From Actinomycetota bacterium (lineage in GTDB: Bacteria; Actinomycetota; Humimicrobiia; Humimicrobiales; Humimicrobiaceae), in NCBI GenBank assembly GCA_028695395.1, contig JAQVJB010000005.1, positions 1 through 32,830 on the forward strand: a DNA stretch of 32,830 bases. Direction: 5' to 3'. Each line of letters begins with the position of its first letter. Position 1 is the first letter of the stretch. A program made the position numbers and the translations under genes. Positions 16,721-24,846 of the stretch are shown here, piece after piece. The notes beneath the pieces are model-generated. The model had not been told where the DNA came from. It did no database searches and saw only the letters and a list, made by a program, of their open reading frames with translations.

Positions 16721-16825
16721 ATAAATTTTTAATGCAATAATCCTCGAAATGTTGTATTTTTTATATTTGATTTTTAAGTATTTATAATTATTTGTTTTAT
16801 ATTTGAATTTTGAAGGGAGAAGCAA

Positions 16826-18217
16826 ATGGAAGAGAAAAATTTTGATCTGGTAGTTTTAGGCGGAGGACCAGGCGGATATGTAGCCGCAATAAGAGCGAAG
16901 AAGCTTGGTATTGATGTTGCAGTAATTGAGAAGGAAAATCTGGGTGGGGTCTGCCTGAACTGGGGATGCATACCGACAAAGGCACTTGCCCATACCTCAG
17001 ATGTAATTGAAGCAATGAAGAAATCTGCTGAGCTTGGAATAAACATCACGGGTCCTGATATTGATTTTTCAAAGGTTATGGAAAGAAAAGATAAAGTTGT
17101 TTATATGAACAGGGCAGGGCTTGAATATAATTTTAAAAAGAACCAGATTGAAATAATAAGAGGCGAAGGCAAACTAGTTTCCCGTAATAAAATAATGGTT
17201 AAAGGAAGCGACGGAAGCAGCACAGAAGTCAATGCAAAGAATATAATAGTTGCTACCGGTTCTCATGCATCAAGTGTTCCTCCCTTTAATCTTGATAATG
17301 AAGGCATACTTGATAATGTCGGCATTTTAAGCCTTAAAGAACTTCCCGAATCCATGCTTGTTGTAGGCGGTGGCGTAGTAGGCTGTGAATTTTCAAGTGT
17401 TTTTGCAACACTTGGCACAAAAGTGACAATAGTTGAATTAATGCCCAGCATTTTACTTAATGAAGATGAAGAAGTTTCTTCTCTTATTAATAAAGTATTT
17501 ACCAAAAAAGGGATAAATGTCCACACTGGCGTAACGGTTGAAAATGTAAATAAGGAAAACAATAAATATACATGTAAGTTAAGTAACGGCGAATCAATTA
17601 CAGTTGACAAGATTTTGATTTCAGTAGGAAGGAAACCTAATTCGGATAATATAGGACTTGCAGAAGCCGGAATTGAAACTGATGCAAAAGGATTTATAAA
17701 AGTCGACGCATATTTAAGGACAAATGTCGATAATATTTTTGCAATAGGCGATGTAATCGGCGGCTATCAGCTTGCTCATGTCGCATCTGCTGAAGGTCTT
17801 ATTGCCGTGGATAATGTTTTAAATAAAAATAAAGAAATGAAGTATGATGTTATCCCTTGGGCTATATTTACTATACCGGAAATAGGCACAGTGGGACTTA
17901 GCAGGAAACAAGCTGAAGAAAAAGGTTATGAAGTCTGCATGGGCATGTTCCCGTTTAAAAACAGCGGTAAAGCTGTAGCAATACAGGACAATGAAGGATT
18001 TATAAAAATATTTACAGATTCGTCTACTGGAGAAATACTCGGTTCCACCATAGTAGGTCCGAGAGCTTCAGATCTTATTCATGAAGTAGCTCTTGCAATG
18101 AGCGGCGAGCTTACTGTGGACCAGATTGCAGAGACAGTTCATGCTCATCCGACATTATCCGAAGCTGTAATGGAAGCAGCAGAGGATTGCTTCGGGCTTT
18201 CAGTCCATAAAGTATAA
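16826..18217 (+). CDS. lpdA: Dihydrolipoamide dehydrogenase
   Basis: A 463-residue FAD flavoprotein (E3) that reoxidises dihydrolipoamide with NAD. The FAD-binding GGGPGG is at 12-17, the redox-active disulfide C43-x4-C48 sits in GGVCLNWGCIPTKA, the NAD Rossmann motif is VVGGGVVGCEF, and IFAIGDVIGG is the second FAD contact. The active-site pair at the dimer interface is H441 and E446 in HAHPTLSE. All catalytic residues are present. AAGGGAG (16813-16819) precedes the ATG. No E1 or E2 subunit or glycine-cleavage gene is nearby, so which 2-oxoacid or glycine complex it serves cannot be told. Confidence 0.95.
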   Translation: MEEKNFDLVVLGGGPGGYVAAIRAKKLGIDVAVIEKENLGGVCLNWGCIPTKALAHTSDVIEAMKKSAELGINITGPDIDFSKVMERKDKVVYMNRAGLEYNFKKNQIEIIRGEGKLVSRNKIMVKGSDGSSTEVNAKNIIVATGSHASSVPPFNLDNEGILDNVGILSLKELPESMLVVGGGVVGCEFSSVFATLGTKVTIVELMPSILLNEDEEVSSLINKVFTKKGINVHTGVTVENVNKENNKYTCKLSNGESITVDKILISVGRKPNSDNIGLAEAGIETDAKGFIKVDAYLRTNVDNIFAIGDVIGGYQLAHVASAEGLIAVDNVLNKNKEMKYDVIPWAIFTIPEIGTVGLSRKQAEEKGYEVCMGMFPFKNSGKAVAIQDNEGFIKIFTDSSTGEILGSTIVGPRASDLIHEVALAMSGELTVDQIAETVHAHPTLSEAVMEAAEDCFGLSVHKV

Positions 18218-18254
18218 TAAACAAATATTTGGCATTAAAAGACATATTTTTATT

Positions 18255-19070
18255 ATGTTTAAGTTGTTGGTTACAGATGTAGACGGAACTTTGCTAGACC
18301 ATCAGTCAAAGCTTACTGATTTAAACAAAAGAGCAATAAAAGACTGTATAAATGCAGGCATAAAGGTGGTAATTGCAACCGGTAAATCTTTTTCAGCCGT
18401 AGAGCACCTGATAAAAGAATTTAATTTACAGCTCCCCCAGATTACTCTGGGTGGAGCTATGACTGTCACACCTGACGGTAAGGTAATCGATTCTTTCACT
18501 ATTCCTGAAAAGATCTATCATGAAATAATCGATGCAGTTAGGGCTAAAGGTTATGAGCCCTTAATTGCAACTGTAGAAGGAAAAATATATTATCAGAAAT
18601 TTGTTCCTGAGATGAAAAATGTGATGGAGATAGGTGAAACACTTTATGAAGCTGATAATATTAAAAAAGATATATATGCAAAACATTCTGTCAGCATTTT
18701 CTTATCCATTACAGCAGATGATCCTTTGGATTCTTATATTAGAAAAGAATTCGGGAAAAGGATGCTTATATCTCGTTCAGGCAAATATTTTTTTGATATT
18801 TTAAACATCAAGGCATCAAAAGGAAATTCTTTAAAAAAGCTAATCAAAAGACTAAAGATTTCTAAAGAAGAAGTCATAAGTTTTGGCGACAGCCAGAATG
18901 ATATCAGCCTTTTTAAAGAATCCGGTTTCAGTATTGCAGTAAAAAATTCCTATCCGGAGTTAATTGAGTTAGCAGATGCGATAACTGATGAAAATCATAA
19001 ATCGGGTTTAGGGAAAGCAATATATAAATATATATTACATAAAACGGTAAGTACTGAAGCCGAATTTTAA
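18255..19070 (+). CDS. Cof-type HAD hydrolase
   Basis: A 271-residue HAD-superfamily phosphatase of the Cof (IIB) subfamily, acting in the cytoplasm on small phosphorylated metabolites. The nucleophile motif TDVDGTL has D8 and D10, motif II is IATGK, a conserved lysine sits in KASKGNSLKKL, and motif IV GDSQND has D212 and D216. The cap domain lies between about 85 and 185. Substrates of this subfamily are broad, with sugar phosphates and flavin or pyridoxal phosphates the commonest. It follows lpdA by 37 bases without a clear Shine-Dalgarno. Cotranscription is plausible but not shown. Confidence 0.88.
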   Translation: MFKLLVTDVDGTLLDHQSKLTDLNKRAIKDCINAGIKVVIATGKSFSAVEHLIKEFNLQLPQITLGGAMTVTPDGKVIDSFTIPEKIYHEIIDAVRAKGYEPLIATVEGKIYYQKFVPEMKNVMEIGETLYEADNIKKDIYAKHSVSIFLSITADDPLDSYIRKEFGKRMLISRSGKYFFDILNIKASKGNSLKKLIKRLKISKEEVISFGDSQNDISLFKESGFSIAVKNSYPELIELADAITDENHKSGLGKAIYKYILHKTVSTEAEF

Positions 19071-19072
19071 GT

Positions 19073-19101
19073 TTGACAACTGGGTAAATTCACATTATTC
19101 T
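19073..19101 (+). promoter_or_regulatory. Promoter ahead of the 19240 gene
   Basis: TTGACA (19073-19078) is followed after exactly 17 bases by TATTCT (19096-19101), four of six to consensus. It starts two bases after the HAD gene stop. The predicted transcript would carry a leader of about 130 bases before the 19240 gene. Confidence 0.6.
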
Positions 19102-19239
19102 TTAAAAATGATTTGAATCTTTTTTAGTAAAAAATTGCTTTTTTAGATATTTTGAATTAAATTATTAGTTATCTTAAAACATTCACCATATACACAATCA
19201 TAATCAAATAAATAGTTTAAAAAATTATTTTAAAATTCA

Positions 19240-19611
19240 ATGACAGAAGCTAGTAGCGTAATCCTTAATAAAAAAATTAAATTTTCACTTCTAAGAACTG
19301 TTACCAAGGAAGAATTCATTGGAAAAATAGTTGAATTTGCCAATAGTGTTGTAAACTTTCTTATAAATAGTGGCTGCGAAAAGATAGGGCATATTAATTT
19401 TATTGCAACTACCGATGGGGAAGATTATCTTCAGGTTAATATAACTGAATGTGCTGAGAGACCAAAAATAAAGGATTTTTTAAGGAAGAAATTCAATAAA
19501 GTAAGTACGACTTTGAATATAATTGAATTCGGTGTGAAAAAAGAACAAATAGATAATAAAATAAATGAAGAAATAGAAAATATTGAAGCTTATTTTAATT
19601 CAAATAAATAA
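19240..19611 (+). CDS. Unknown small soluble protein
   Basis: A 123-residue protein that I do not recognise. It has no signal or membrane segment and looks like an alpha-beta fold: a helix FIGKIVEFANSVVNFLINSG, a strand IGHINFIATT, a strand DYLQVNITEC, then a lysine-rich helix, a strand TLNIIEFGVKK, and an acidic helical tail rich in Asn and Glu. There is no Shine-Dalgarno before the ATG. A well-formed promoter stands about 140 bases upstream, which makes an expressed gene likely. It is followed 42 bases later by a rhodanese lipoprotein. Confidence 0.55.
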   Translation: MTEASSVILNKKIKFSLLRTVTKEEFIGKIVEFANSVVNFLINSGCEKIGHINFIATTDGEDYLQVNITECAERPKIKDFLRKKFNKVSTTLNIIEFGVKKEQIDNKINEEIENIEAYFNSNK

Positions 19612-19653
19612 AATACAAAATTCTATCAGGCTATAAGAAGTTATTTAAAATCC

Positions 19654-20121
19654 ATGATTGTAAAAAAGCGTATTTTCCAAATTAATTTTATTATAATTTC
19701 ATTAATCTTAATATTTATCATGCTTTCTCCAGGCTGTTCGAAATCAAGCGATAATAAAGAATCTCCTACTGAAGCAGGCAGTGTCAATATCGATAAAGAA
19801 GAATCAGGTATTTATAAAGAAATTACAGTTGATGAAGCTTATGAAATGATAAAGAGCGGAGATTATCAGATTCTTGATGTAAGGACACCGGATGAATACG
19901 CCGAAGGCCATATAGAAGATTCCATACTTATTCCTCTTTCAGAATTAGAAAACAGGTTTAAAGAGCTCGATAAGAATATGCCTGTCATAGTTTACTGCAG
20001 AACAGCCAATAGAAGCACTACAGCATCAGAAATCTTAAAAAAAGAGGCGTTTGAAGAAATATACAATATGCTTGGCGGGATAACTGATTGGTCTGCAAAA
20101 GGATATCCCGTAGAGAGATAA
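19654..20121 (+). CDS. Rhodanese-domain lipoprotein
   Basis: A 155-residue exported protein. Its hydrophobic N-terminus (about 10-26) ends in LSPGC, a plausible lipobox with Cys28 as the lipid-modified residue, although proline at -2 is unusual. A Ser/Asp-rich linker leads to a single rhodanese domain from about 55: ILDVRTPDEYAEGHIEDSILIPL, and the active-site loop YCRTANRS with Cys115 as the sulfur-accepting residue. It probably handles sulfane sulfur or redox chemistry on the outer face of the membrane. It converges with the CDF transporter gene, only seven bases apart, with no hairpin terminator between them. Confidence 0.88.
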   Translation: MIVKKRIFQINFIIISLILIFIMLSPGCSKSSDNKESPTEAGSVNIDKEESGIYKEITVDEAYEMIKSGDYQILDVRTPDEYAEGHIEDSILIPLSELENRFKELDKNMPVIVYCRTANRSTTASEILKKEAFEEIYNMLGGITDWSAKGYPVER

Positions 20122-20128
20122 AAATATT

Positions 20129-21499
20129 TTAATCAGGCTCTGCGTGGATGGTAAGCTCATCGATATTTTTAAAAGTTGTTTTTATGTGATTTTCCATCTC
20201 AGTAGTCATATTATGGACACTGGTTATATCCATATCTTTATCCAGGCAGCAGTGAAATGAAATATTATATCTGGCTTCTTTAATAAGTACTGCGAAATTA
20301 TGGCAAGAACGTATATCAACGTAATCTGAAATACTTTTTTTTATCTCATCAATCAGCCTGTCAGATTTATTAGTAATATCTGTCCATTCCTCCGGGTTGT
20401 TTTCAACTTCAATATGTATATAGGTATTATTCAGTTCATCAGAAATATTTTTTAGCTTATCTTCTATATTCTTTGTAATAATTTCAGCTTCGGCAAGCTT
20501 TATGTCTTTTTTCAGCTCTATATGCAAAGTTATATTGAATCCTTCTTTTAAATTATTGACCGATATATTGTGAATATCTTTTACTTTTGGCTCTTTTAAT
20601 ACAATATCTTTTATTACTTCTTCGATGTTCTCTTCCGGTAAATCAGATTTTGTATCAATCATTATTTCGCAGTCAGCTATTTCTTTACTTAACCCGAATT
20701 TTATTTTTTCCTTTATTTCTTCTACCTGCGAAAGATGGAGGCTGCTGTTAAGGGATAAGTCCAGATTTATGAATTTGATATTTCCTACCTCTTGTATCTT
20801 AATATTATTTATTTTTTTTATTTCCTGAAAACCTGATAAAGCTTTTTCTGCTTTCTCGGTAATTTCAACGGGAATATAACCCAGAAGGTCGCGTATAGTC
20901 CTGAAAGATAATCTTATGCTGAATATTAGTATTATCAATGAAACAATAATAGACGCTATAGGATCGGCAATATTCATCCCAAAACGGGCAAATACCAGTC
21001 CGGCTATTACAATTACAGAGCTAATTAAATCCCCTGCATAATTTATAAGGTCAGCTTTAAATGCAATCGAGTTATACTTTACAGCGATTTTTGCAATATA
21101 AAATACTCTGATTAAGTTAATTATGATTGAAAATATCAGAGCGGCAAATATATAAATATTAATGTTCAGAGCATAATCCCTGTTGATTATTCGGTTTATA
21201 GATTTATATATTATAAAAAGGCACAGTAACATTATTATGACTGTTTCAATAAAAGCAGAGAAATTTTCGTACTTACCATGTCCGTAAGGGTGGTCTTTAT
21301 CTGCAGGCCTGATTGATATTCTAATAGCAAAGAAAGTTATCAATACAGTCACTATGTCAAGAGTATTGTTAAGAGCTTCAGAGTAAACCCCAAGACTGTT
21401 TGAGCTATAAGCAACAATTGTTTTTATAATCACTAAGAATATTGAGACAGCTAGTGAAAAAATAGAAAGTTTTCTTTTTGCAATATCTTTTGCTTCCAC
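20129..21499 (-). CDS. CDF-family metal transporter with three C-terminal dimerisation modules
   Basis: A 456-residue cation diffusion facilitator, usually a proton-coupled exporter of divalent metals. The membrane domain (about 10-200) has six segments and the HPYGHGKYE loop (70-78). Its transport site reads N44-x3-D48 and N153-x3-D157, where zinc exporters such as YiiP have D-D-H-D, so zinc may not be the substrate; manganese, iron or cobalt are possible. The cytoplasmic part is about 250 residues rather than 80-90. It reads as three successive ZT_dimer-like repeats (about 208-290, 291-375 and 376-456), the last two with clear parallels (DIHNISV and SCHNFAV, FNITLHIEL and YNISFHCCL). The last copy carries extra Cys and His. 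Confidence 0.88.
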   Translation of the reverse strand: MEAKDIAKRKLSIFSLAVSIFLVIIKTIVAYSSNSLGVYSEALNNTLDIVTVLITFFAIRISIRPADKDHPYGHGKYENFSAFIETVIIMLLCLFIIYKSINRIINRDYALNINIYIFAALIFSIIINLIRVFYIAKIAVKYNSIAFKADLINYAGDLISSVIVIAGLVFARFGMNIADPIASIIVSLIILIFSIRLSFRTIRDLLGYIPVEITEKAEKALSGFQEIKKINNIKIQEVGNIKFINLDLSLNSSLHLSQVEEIKEKIKFGLSKEIADCEIMIDTKSDLPEENIEEVIKDIVLKEPKVKDIHNISVNNLKEGFNITLHIELKKDIKLAEAEIITKNIEDKLKNISDELNNTYIHIEVENNPEEWTDITNKSDRLIDEIKKSISDYVDIRSCHNFAVLIKEARYNISFHCCLDKDMDITSVHNMTTEMENHIKTTFKNIDELTIHAEPD

Positions 21500-21718
21500 T
21501 GTAATAATTATTTGTTTAATAAATTTTCAGGTTATTCATAAATAATAATGCAATTAATATAATTTTTATAGATATAAAATTGAAACATGTTATTTGACAA
21601 TTTTTTATTTTTATATGAAATAATATATATTTAATAAAATACGGTTTGAAAAATAATGATTGTTGAATTAGAATTTTTTAATTGATATGTTTATAAAATT
21701 AATCCTTCTGGAGGAAAA

Positions 21719-22042
21719 ATGGAGAGTACGGAACTATTCGAAGTAATAAAGAAATTTGATAAAGAAATGAATAATTTATATAAAAGCCAGAAAAGGGAGA
21801 CTGGTTATTATTCAGAAATGAATTCTTATGTACTTAAAGACATTGGCGGCTACGAAGCTGTTAAAAGACTTATACATTTTAAAGAAGATTCTGAAGCTTT
21901 AAAACTTTTTGCCAGTAAAAAAAGGCTTGACCTGGCGGCAGAGAGTCTGGTATTGAAAAAGGACTATGAAAAACTGTTTACTGAAAATGAAAAAGAAATC
22001 TGCAGAAAGAGACTTGAGGAGTACTCAAAATCATCTGCCTAG
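21719..22042 (+). CDS. Small unknown helical protein
   Basis: A 107-residue soluble protein, mostly helical. The middle, GGYEAVKRLIHFKEDSEALKLF, and the segment KKRLDLAAESLVLKKDYEKLFTENEKEICRKRLEEY resemble a recurring small domain of unknown function (pattern GG.EA...L, RLDL..E.LVL, LF...E...RRL..Y) seen in many bacteria, often linked to other modules. Here it stands alone. No catalytic residues are evident. A strong SD GGAGG (21710-21714) precedes the ATG. Upstream at 21594-21599 is a perfect TTGACA, though the matching -10 is poor. Confidence 0.6.
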   Translation: MESTELFEVIKKFDKEMNNLYKSQKRETGYYSEMNSYVLKDIGGYEAVKRLIHFKEDSEALKLFASKKRLDLAAESLVLKKDYEKLFTENEKEICRKRLEEYSKSSA

Positions 22043-22186
22043 TATCAGGTAATGCTCAAAAAGACAAGCTGAATCAGGTTCGGGTATAAGTGATTATAAT
22101 AATTTTTATTGTTTTTATTTAATTTAATAACTATAATTAAAAATTGTTTAAAAAAAACCAAAGGAATTTTAGGGATAATATATAAA

Positions 22187-22224
22187 AATTACAAGCTTTA
22201 TCAATTACAAGCTTCCTAATTACA
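22187..22224 (+). repeat. Short tandem motif AATTACAAGCTT in the RRM gene leader
   Basis: AATTACAAGCTT occurs at 22187-22198 and 22203-22214, a 16-base period, and AATTACA recurs at 22218-22224, 15 bases later. The array lies 53-90 bases before the RRM start codon. It could be a binding array for the RNA-binding protein itself or for a DNA-binding regulator. Confidence 0.5.
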
Positions 22225-22276
22225 TGTATTATTTTCTAATCCTCAGGAAATAATTAATCCAAAGAAAGGAAATCAA

Positions 22277-22642
22277 TTGAATAAAAAACTATATGTTGGT
22301 AACCTGGACTATTCAACTTCAGATGAGGAGCTCAAGGAATTGTTCGCAACTTATGGCGAAGTTGAAAACGTTAAAATTATCAAGACAGCTGAGGGAAAGC
22401 CAAGAGGCTTTGCTTTTGTAGAAATGGTTGCTGAAAATAGTGCTGAAGAAGCTGCAAAAAACCTGAACCAGTCAAGTTTTAAGAACAGGACTTTGGTTGT
22501 AAATGAAGCCAGAAATGAAAGAAGAGATGACAACAGAAACGGTGGTGGCTTCAGGGGTGGATTCAGGTCAAGAAACGGCGATTCAGGCGGAAGAGACGAT
22601 CTTAATTATAAATTAAAAAAATTAAGAAGAGATCTTAAATAA
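22277..22642 (+). CDS. RRM-domain RNA-binding protein
   Basis: A 121-residue protein with one RNA recognition motif (about 4-78) and a short glycine/arginine/asparagine tail. RNP2 is LYVGNL (5-10) and RNP1 is RGFAFVEM (43-50), with aromatic residues at the RNA-stacking positions. The tail GGGFRGGFRSRNGDSGG is RGG-like, as in the cyanobacterial Rbp proteins and their relatives, which bind single-stranded RNA and respond to cold. The TTG start is set by AAAGGA (22265-22270) six bases upstream and by the RRM beginning at once. The last residues NYKLKKLRRDLK are basic. It stands alone with long AT-rich gaps on both sides. Confidence 0.92.
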   Translation: MNKKLYVGNLDYSTSDEELKELFATYGEVENVKIIKTAEGKPRGFAFVEMVAENSAEEAAKNLNQSSFKNRTLVVNEARNERRDDNRNGGGFRGGFRSRNGDSGGRDDLNYKLKKLRRDLK

Positions 22643-22732
22643 TTTCCTGTCAATTTCCACTTTTTAAGTTAATTTAATTATTTCTATATTAATCTAACGA
22701 TTACTATAGAATCACTTAATCACTTAATGACT

Positions 22733-22824
22733 CACAGGGAGGATTAAGAAGGTTATTATCTTCATCTTTAATAAGTAATGAGATAGTAAATTCTTTCTGA
22801 TTATTTATTTAATTTCTCCCTGTG
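22733..22824. ncRNA. Inverted repeat that could cap a structured RNA
   Basis: CACAGGGAG (22733-22741) and CTCCCTGTG (22816-22824) are perfect complements. Pairing can extend inward through GATTAAG against TTTAATTT with one bulge, giving about 16 pairs around a loop of some 60 bases. It lies in the gap between the RRM and ADP-ribosylglycohydrolase genes and is much more GC-rich than its surroundings at the arms. No T run follows, so it is not a standard terminator. Confidence 0.35.
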
Positions 22825-22911
22825 TTGTTCATATAATATGTATCATTAAATAAAGATTTCCAAAATCTATTTTTGATATTGTTTTACCGGGATAAAAGGG
22901 AGCCATATATT

Positions 22912-23694
22912 ATGATTGGAGCTATTGCAGGAGATATAATAGGTTCAGTTTATGAATGGGATAATGTAAAAACTACTGAATTTCCTCTTTTATCTGATAA
23001 TATTTTTTTTACTGATGATACTGTTCTTACAATAGCTACTGCGGATTGTCTTTTAAATAAAAAAGATTTTGCTCATACCTACCGGCAGTATTTCATGAGA
23101 TATCCCGGAAAGGGCTATGGTGGAAGTTTTACAAAATGGGCAGAGTCTGGCAGCGGTTTACCATATAATAGCTGGGGCAATGGTTCAGCTATGAGAGTAA
23201 GTCCAATAGGTTTTGCTTTTGATGATATAGAACTTGTTTTAGAAACCGCTGAAAAAAGCGCAATTGTTACACATAGTCACCCTGAAGGTATCAAAGGTGC
23301 AAAATCAGTAGCTGCTGCAGTTTTTCTTGCAAGACAGGGCAAAGATAAAGATGAAATAAAGGATTATATTGAGAATGAATTCGAATATGACCTGGAAGAA
23401 TCTATTGAAAGCATAAAAAAATGGTATTCCTTTGACGTTTCCTGCCAGGGCAGCGTGCCTCAGGCAATAAGAGCATTTTATGAGTCTGAGGATTTTGAAG
23501 ATGCAATAAGAAAAGCAATTTCTATAGGCGGAGATTCAGATACCATTGCCTGTATAACCGGAGGCATCGCTGAAGCTTTTTATAAGGTGATTCCGGAAAA
23601 TATTAAAATTGCAGTTTTTAATACCCTGGATGAAGATATGAAAAAGATGACTTTTAAATTTTATCAACATTTTATAAGAGATATAAAAATTTAA
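22912..23694 (+). CDS. ADP-ribosylglycohydrolase (DraG/ARH type)
   Basis: A 260-residue cytoplasmic enzyme of the ADP-ribosyl-glycohydrolase family, which uses two magnesium ions to remove ADP-ribose from proteins or other acceptors. The N-terminus is the family's GAIAGDIIGSVYEW. Metal ligands are T34, D35 and D36 in FFTDDTV and D208, D210 and T211 in GGDSDT; NGSAMRVSPIG and THSHPEG are also conserved. The ATG at 22912 is chosen over the open frame at 22873 because AAAGGGAG precedes it and the family begins there. No ADP-ribosyltransferase partner is visible in the window. A glycosyltransferase gene follows after 15 bases. Confidence 0.92.
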   Translation: MIGAIAGDIIGSVYEWDNVKTTEFPLLSDNIFFTDDTVLTIATADCLLNKKDFAHTYRQYFMRYPGKGYGGSFTKWAESGSGLPYNSWGNGSAMRVSPIGFAFDDIELVLETAEKSAIVTHSHPEGIKGAKSVAAAVFLARQGKDKDEIKDYIENEFEYDLEESIESIKKWYSFDVSCQGSVPQAIRAFYESEDFEDAIRKAISIGGDSDTIACITGGIAEAFYKVIPENIKIAVFNTLDEDMKKMTFKFYQHFIRDIKI

Positions 23695-23709
23695 TAAAAA
23701 AATAAATAT

Positions 23710-24846
23710 ATGCTTTCCACTTCTGAATTAGTGAATCTTATTATAAGGTTTGCCTGTTTTCTTGCAGGTTTCTGGCTCTTGTGGAAAATCACTTACTGCA
23801 GCAAGAATAAAGAATCCAAATCCATCCCAGGTTTCAAAAAAGATAAAAATGCTTTGATTTCAATTATAATACCGGCAAGGAATGAAGAGCATAATCTTCC
23901 CAAACTACTTGATTCATTAAAAGTTCAAACTTTAAAAGTCTGCGAGATAATTGTTGTTGATGATAATTCCGAAGATAATACAGCTAGAATTGCATCAGAT
24001 TATGGGGTAAAAGTAATCAAGATAGATGAACCTCCGGACGGATGGATAGGTAAGACCTGGGCGTGCCATAATGGAGCTAATGCCGCAAAAGGAGATTATT
24101 TACTTTTCCTGGATGCTGATACCTGTCTTGAGGAAGATGCTGTTGAAAGAATCTTTTATTGCAGAAAAATACAGGGTGGAGTTATATCGGTACAGCCGTA
24201 CCATAAAGTAAAGAAATTTTATGAAAAATTTGCAATAATCTTCAATATAATAGCTATGGCAGGGATCAACTCCTTTAGCCCTGTCTCTTCAAGGAGCAAG
24301 CCTTACGGCGCATTCGGCCCATGTATATTTTTCAGTAAGGAAGATTATAAAAAGATAAACGGACATGAAAGCTCTAAAGGCAAAGTTCTTGAAGATTTGT
24401 CAATAGGAAAAAAAATAATTGATTCAGGCATAAAGTTAAAAAACTACGGCGGTAAAGGCCTGATTGATTTCAGGATGTATCCTAAAGGATTTAAAAGTCT
24501 TATTGAAGGTTACAGCAAGGGTTTTCTGCTTGGAGCAAAATCAACTTCAATATTACTTCTTATTATCACTATTGCCTGGATTTCAGCCACTTTCTCTGCA
24601 GTTTATATGCCTGTTTTCTCAATAATAAACAGAGACTATCTGATATTTTTTATTTATCTTTTTCTTTATATCTGCTATGCGGCACAAATCTATTGGATGG
24701 GGTATAGAATAGGTAATTTTGGAATTATCACTGCAATATTTTTTCCAATCTATATTGTATTTTTTGTTTTAATCTTTTTCTATTCCATAATAATTACTCT
24801 CTTCGTAAAAAAAGTCACATGGAAAGGAAGAAAAATAAAGTGCTGA
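23710..24846 (+). CDS. CrtQ-like family 2 glycosyltransferase
   Basis: A 378-residue membrane-associated GT-A glycosyltransferase. An N-terminal hydrophobic segment (about 8-27) is followed by the GT2 domain: SIIIPARNEEHNLPKLLDSL (51-70), the nucleotide-sugar motif VVDDNSEDN (82-90), GWIGKTWAC (111-119) and the metal-binding DAD (135-137). Three further hydrophobic segments lie after residue 275. The GKTWAC motif and topology fit CrtQ, the staphyloxanthin glucosyltransferase, and related lipid glycosyltransferases. There is no obvious Shine-Dalgarno. It overlaps the CrtO-like gene, and that pairing supports a lipid or carotenoid tailoring role. The actual acceptor is unknown. Confidence 0.82.
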   Translation: MLSTSELVNLIIRFACFLAGFWLLWKITYCSKNKESKSIPGFKKDKNALISIIIPARNEEHNLPKLLDSLKVQTLKVCEIIVVDDNSEDNTARIASDYGVKVIKIDEPPDGWIGKTWACHNGANAAKGDYLLFLDADTCLEEDAVERIFYCRKIQGGVISVQPYHKVKKFYEKFAIIFNIIAMAGINSFSPVSSRSKPYGAFGPCIFFSKEDYKKINGHESSKGKVLEDLSIGKKIIDSGIKLKNYGGKGLIDFRMYPKGFKSLIEGYSKGFLLGAKSTSILLLIITIAWISATFSAVYMPVFSIINRDYLIFFIYLFLYICYAAQIYWMGYRIGNFGIITAIFFPIYIVFFVLIFFYSIIITLFVKKVTWKGRKIKC

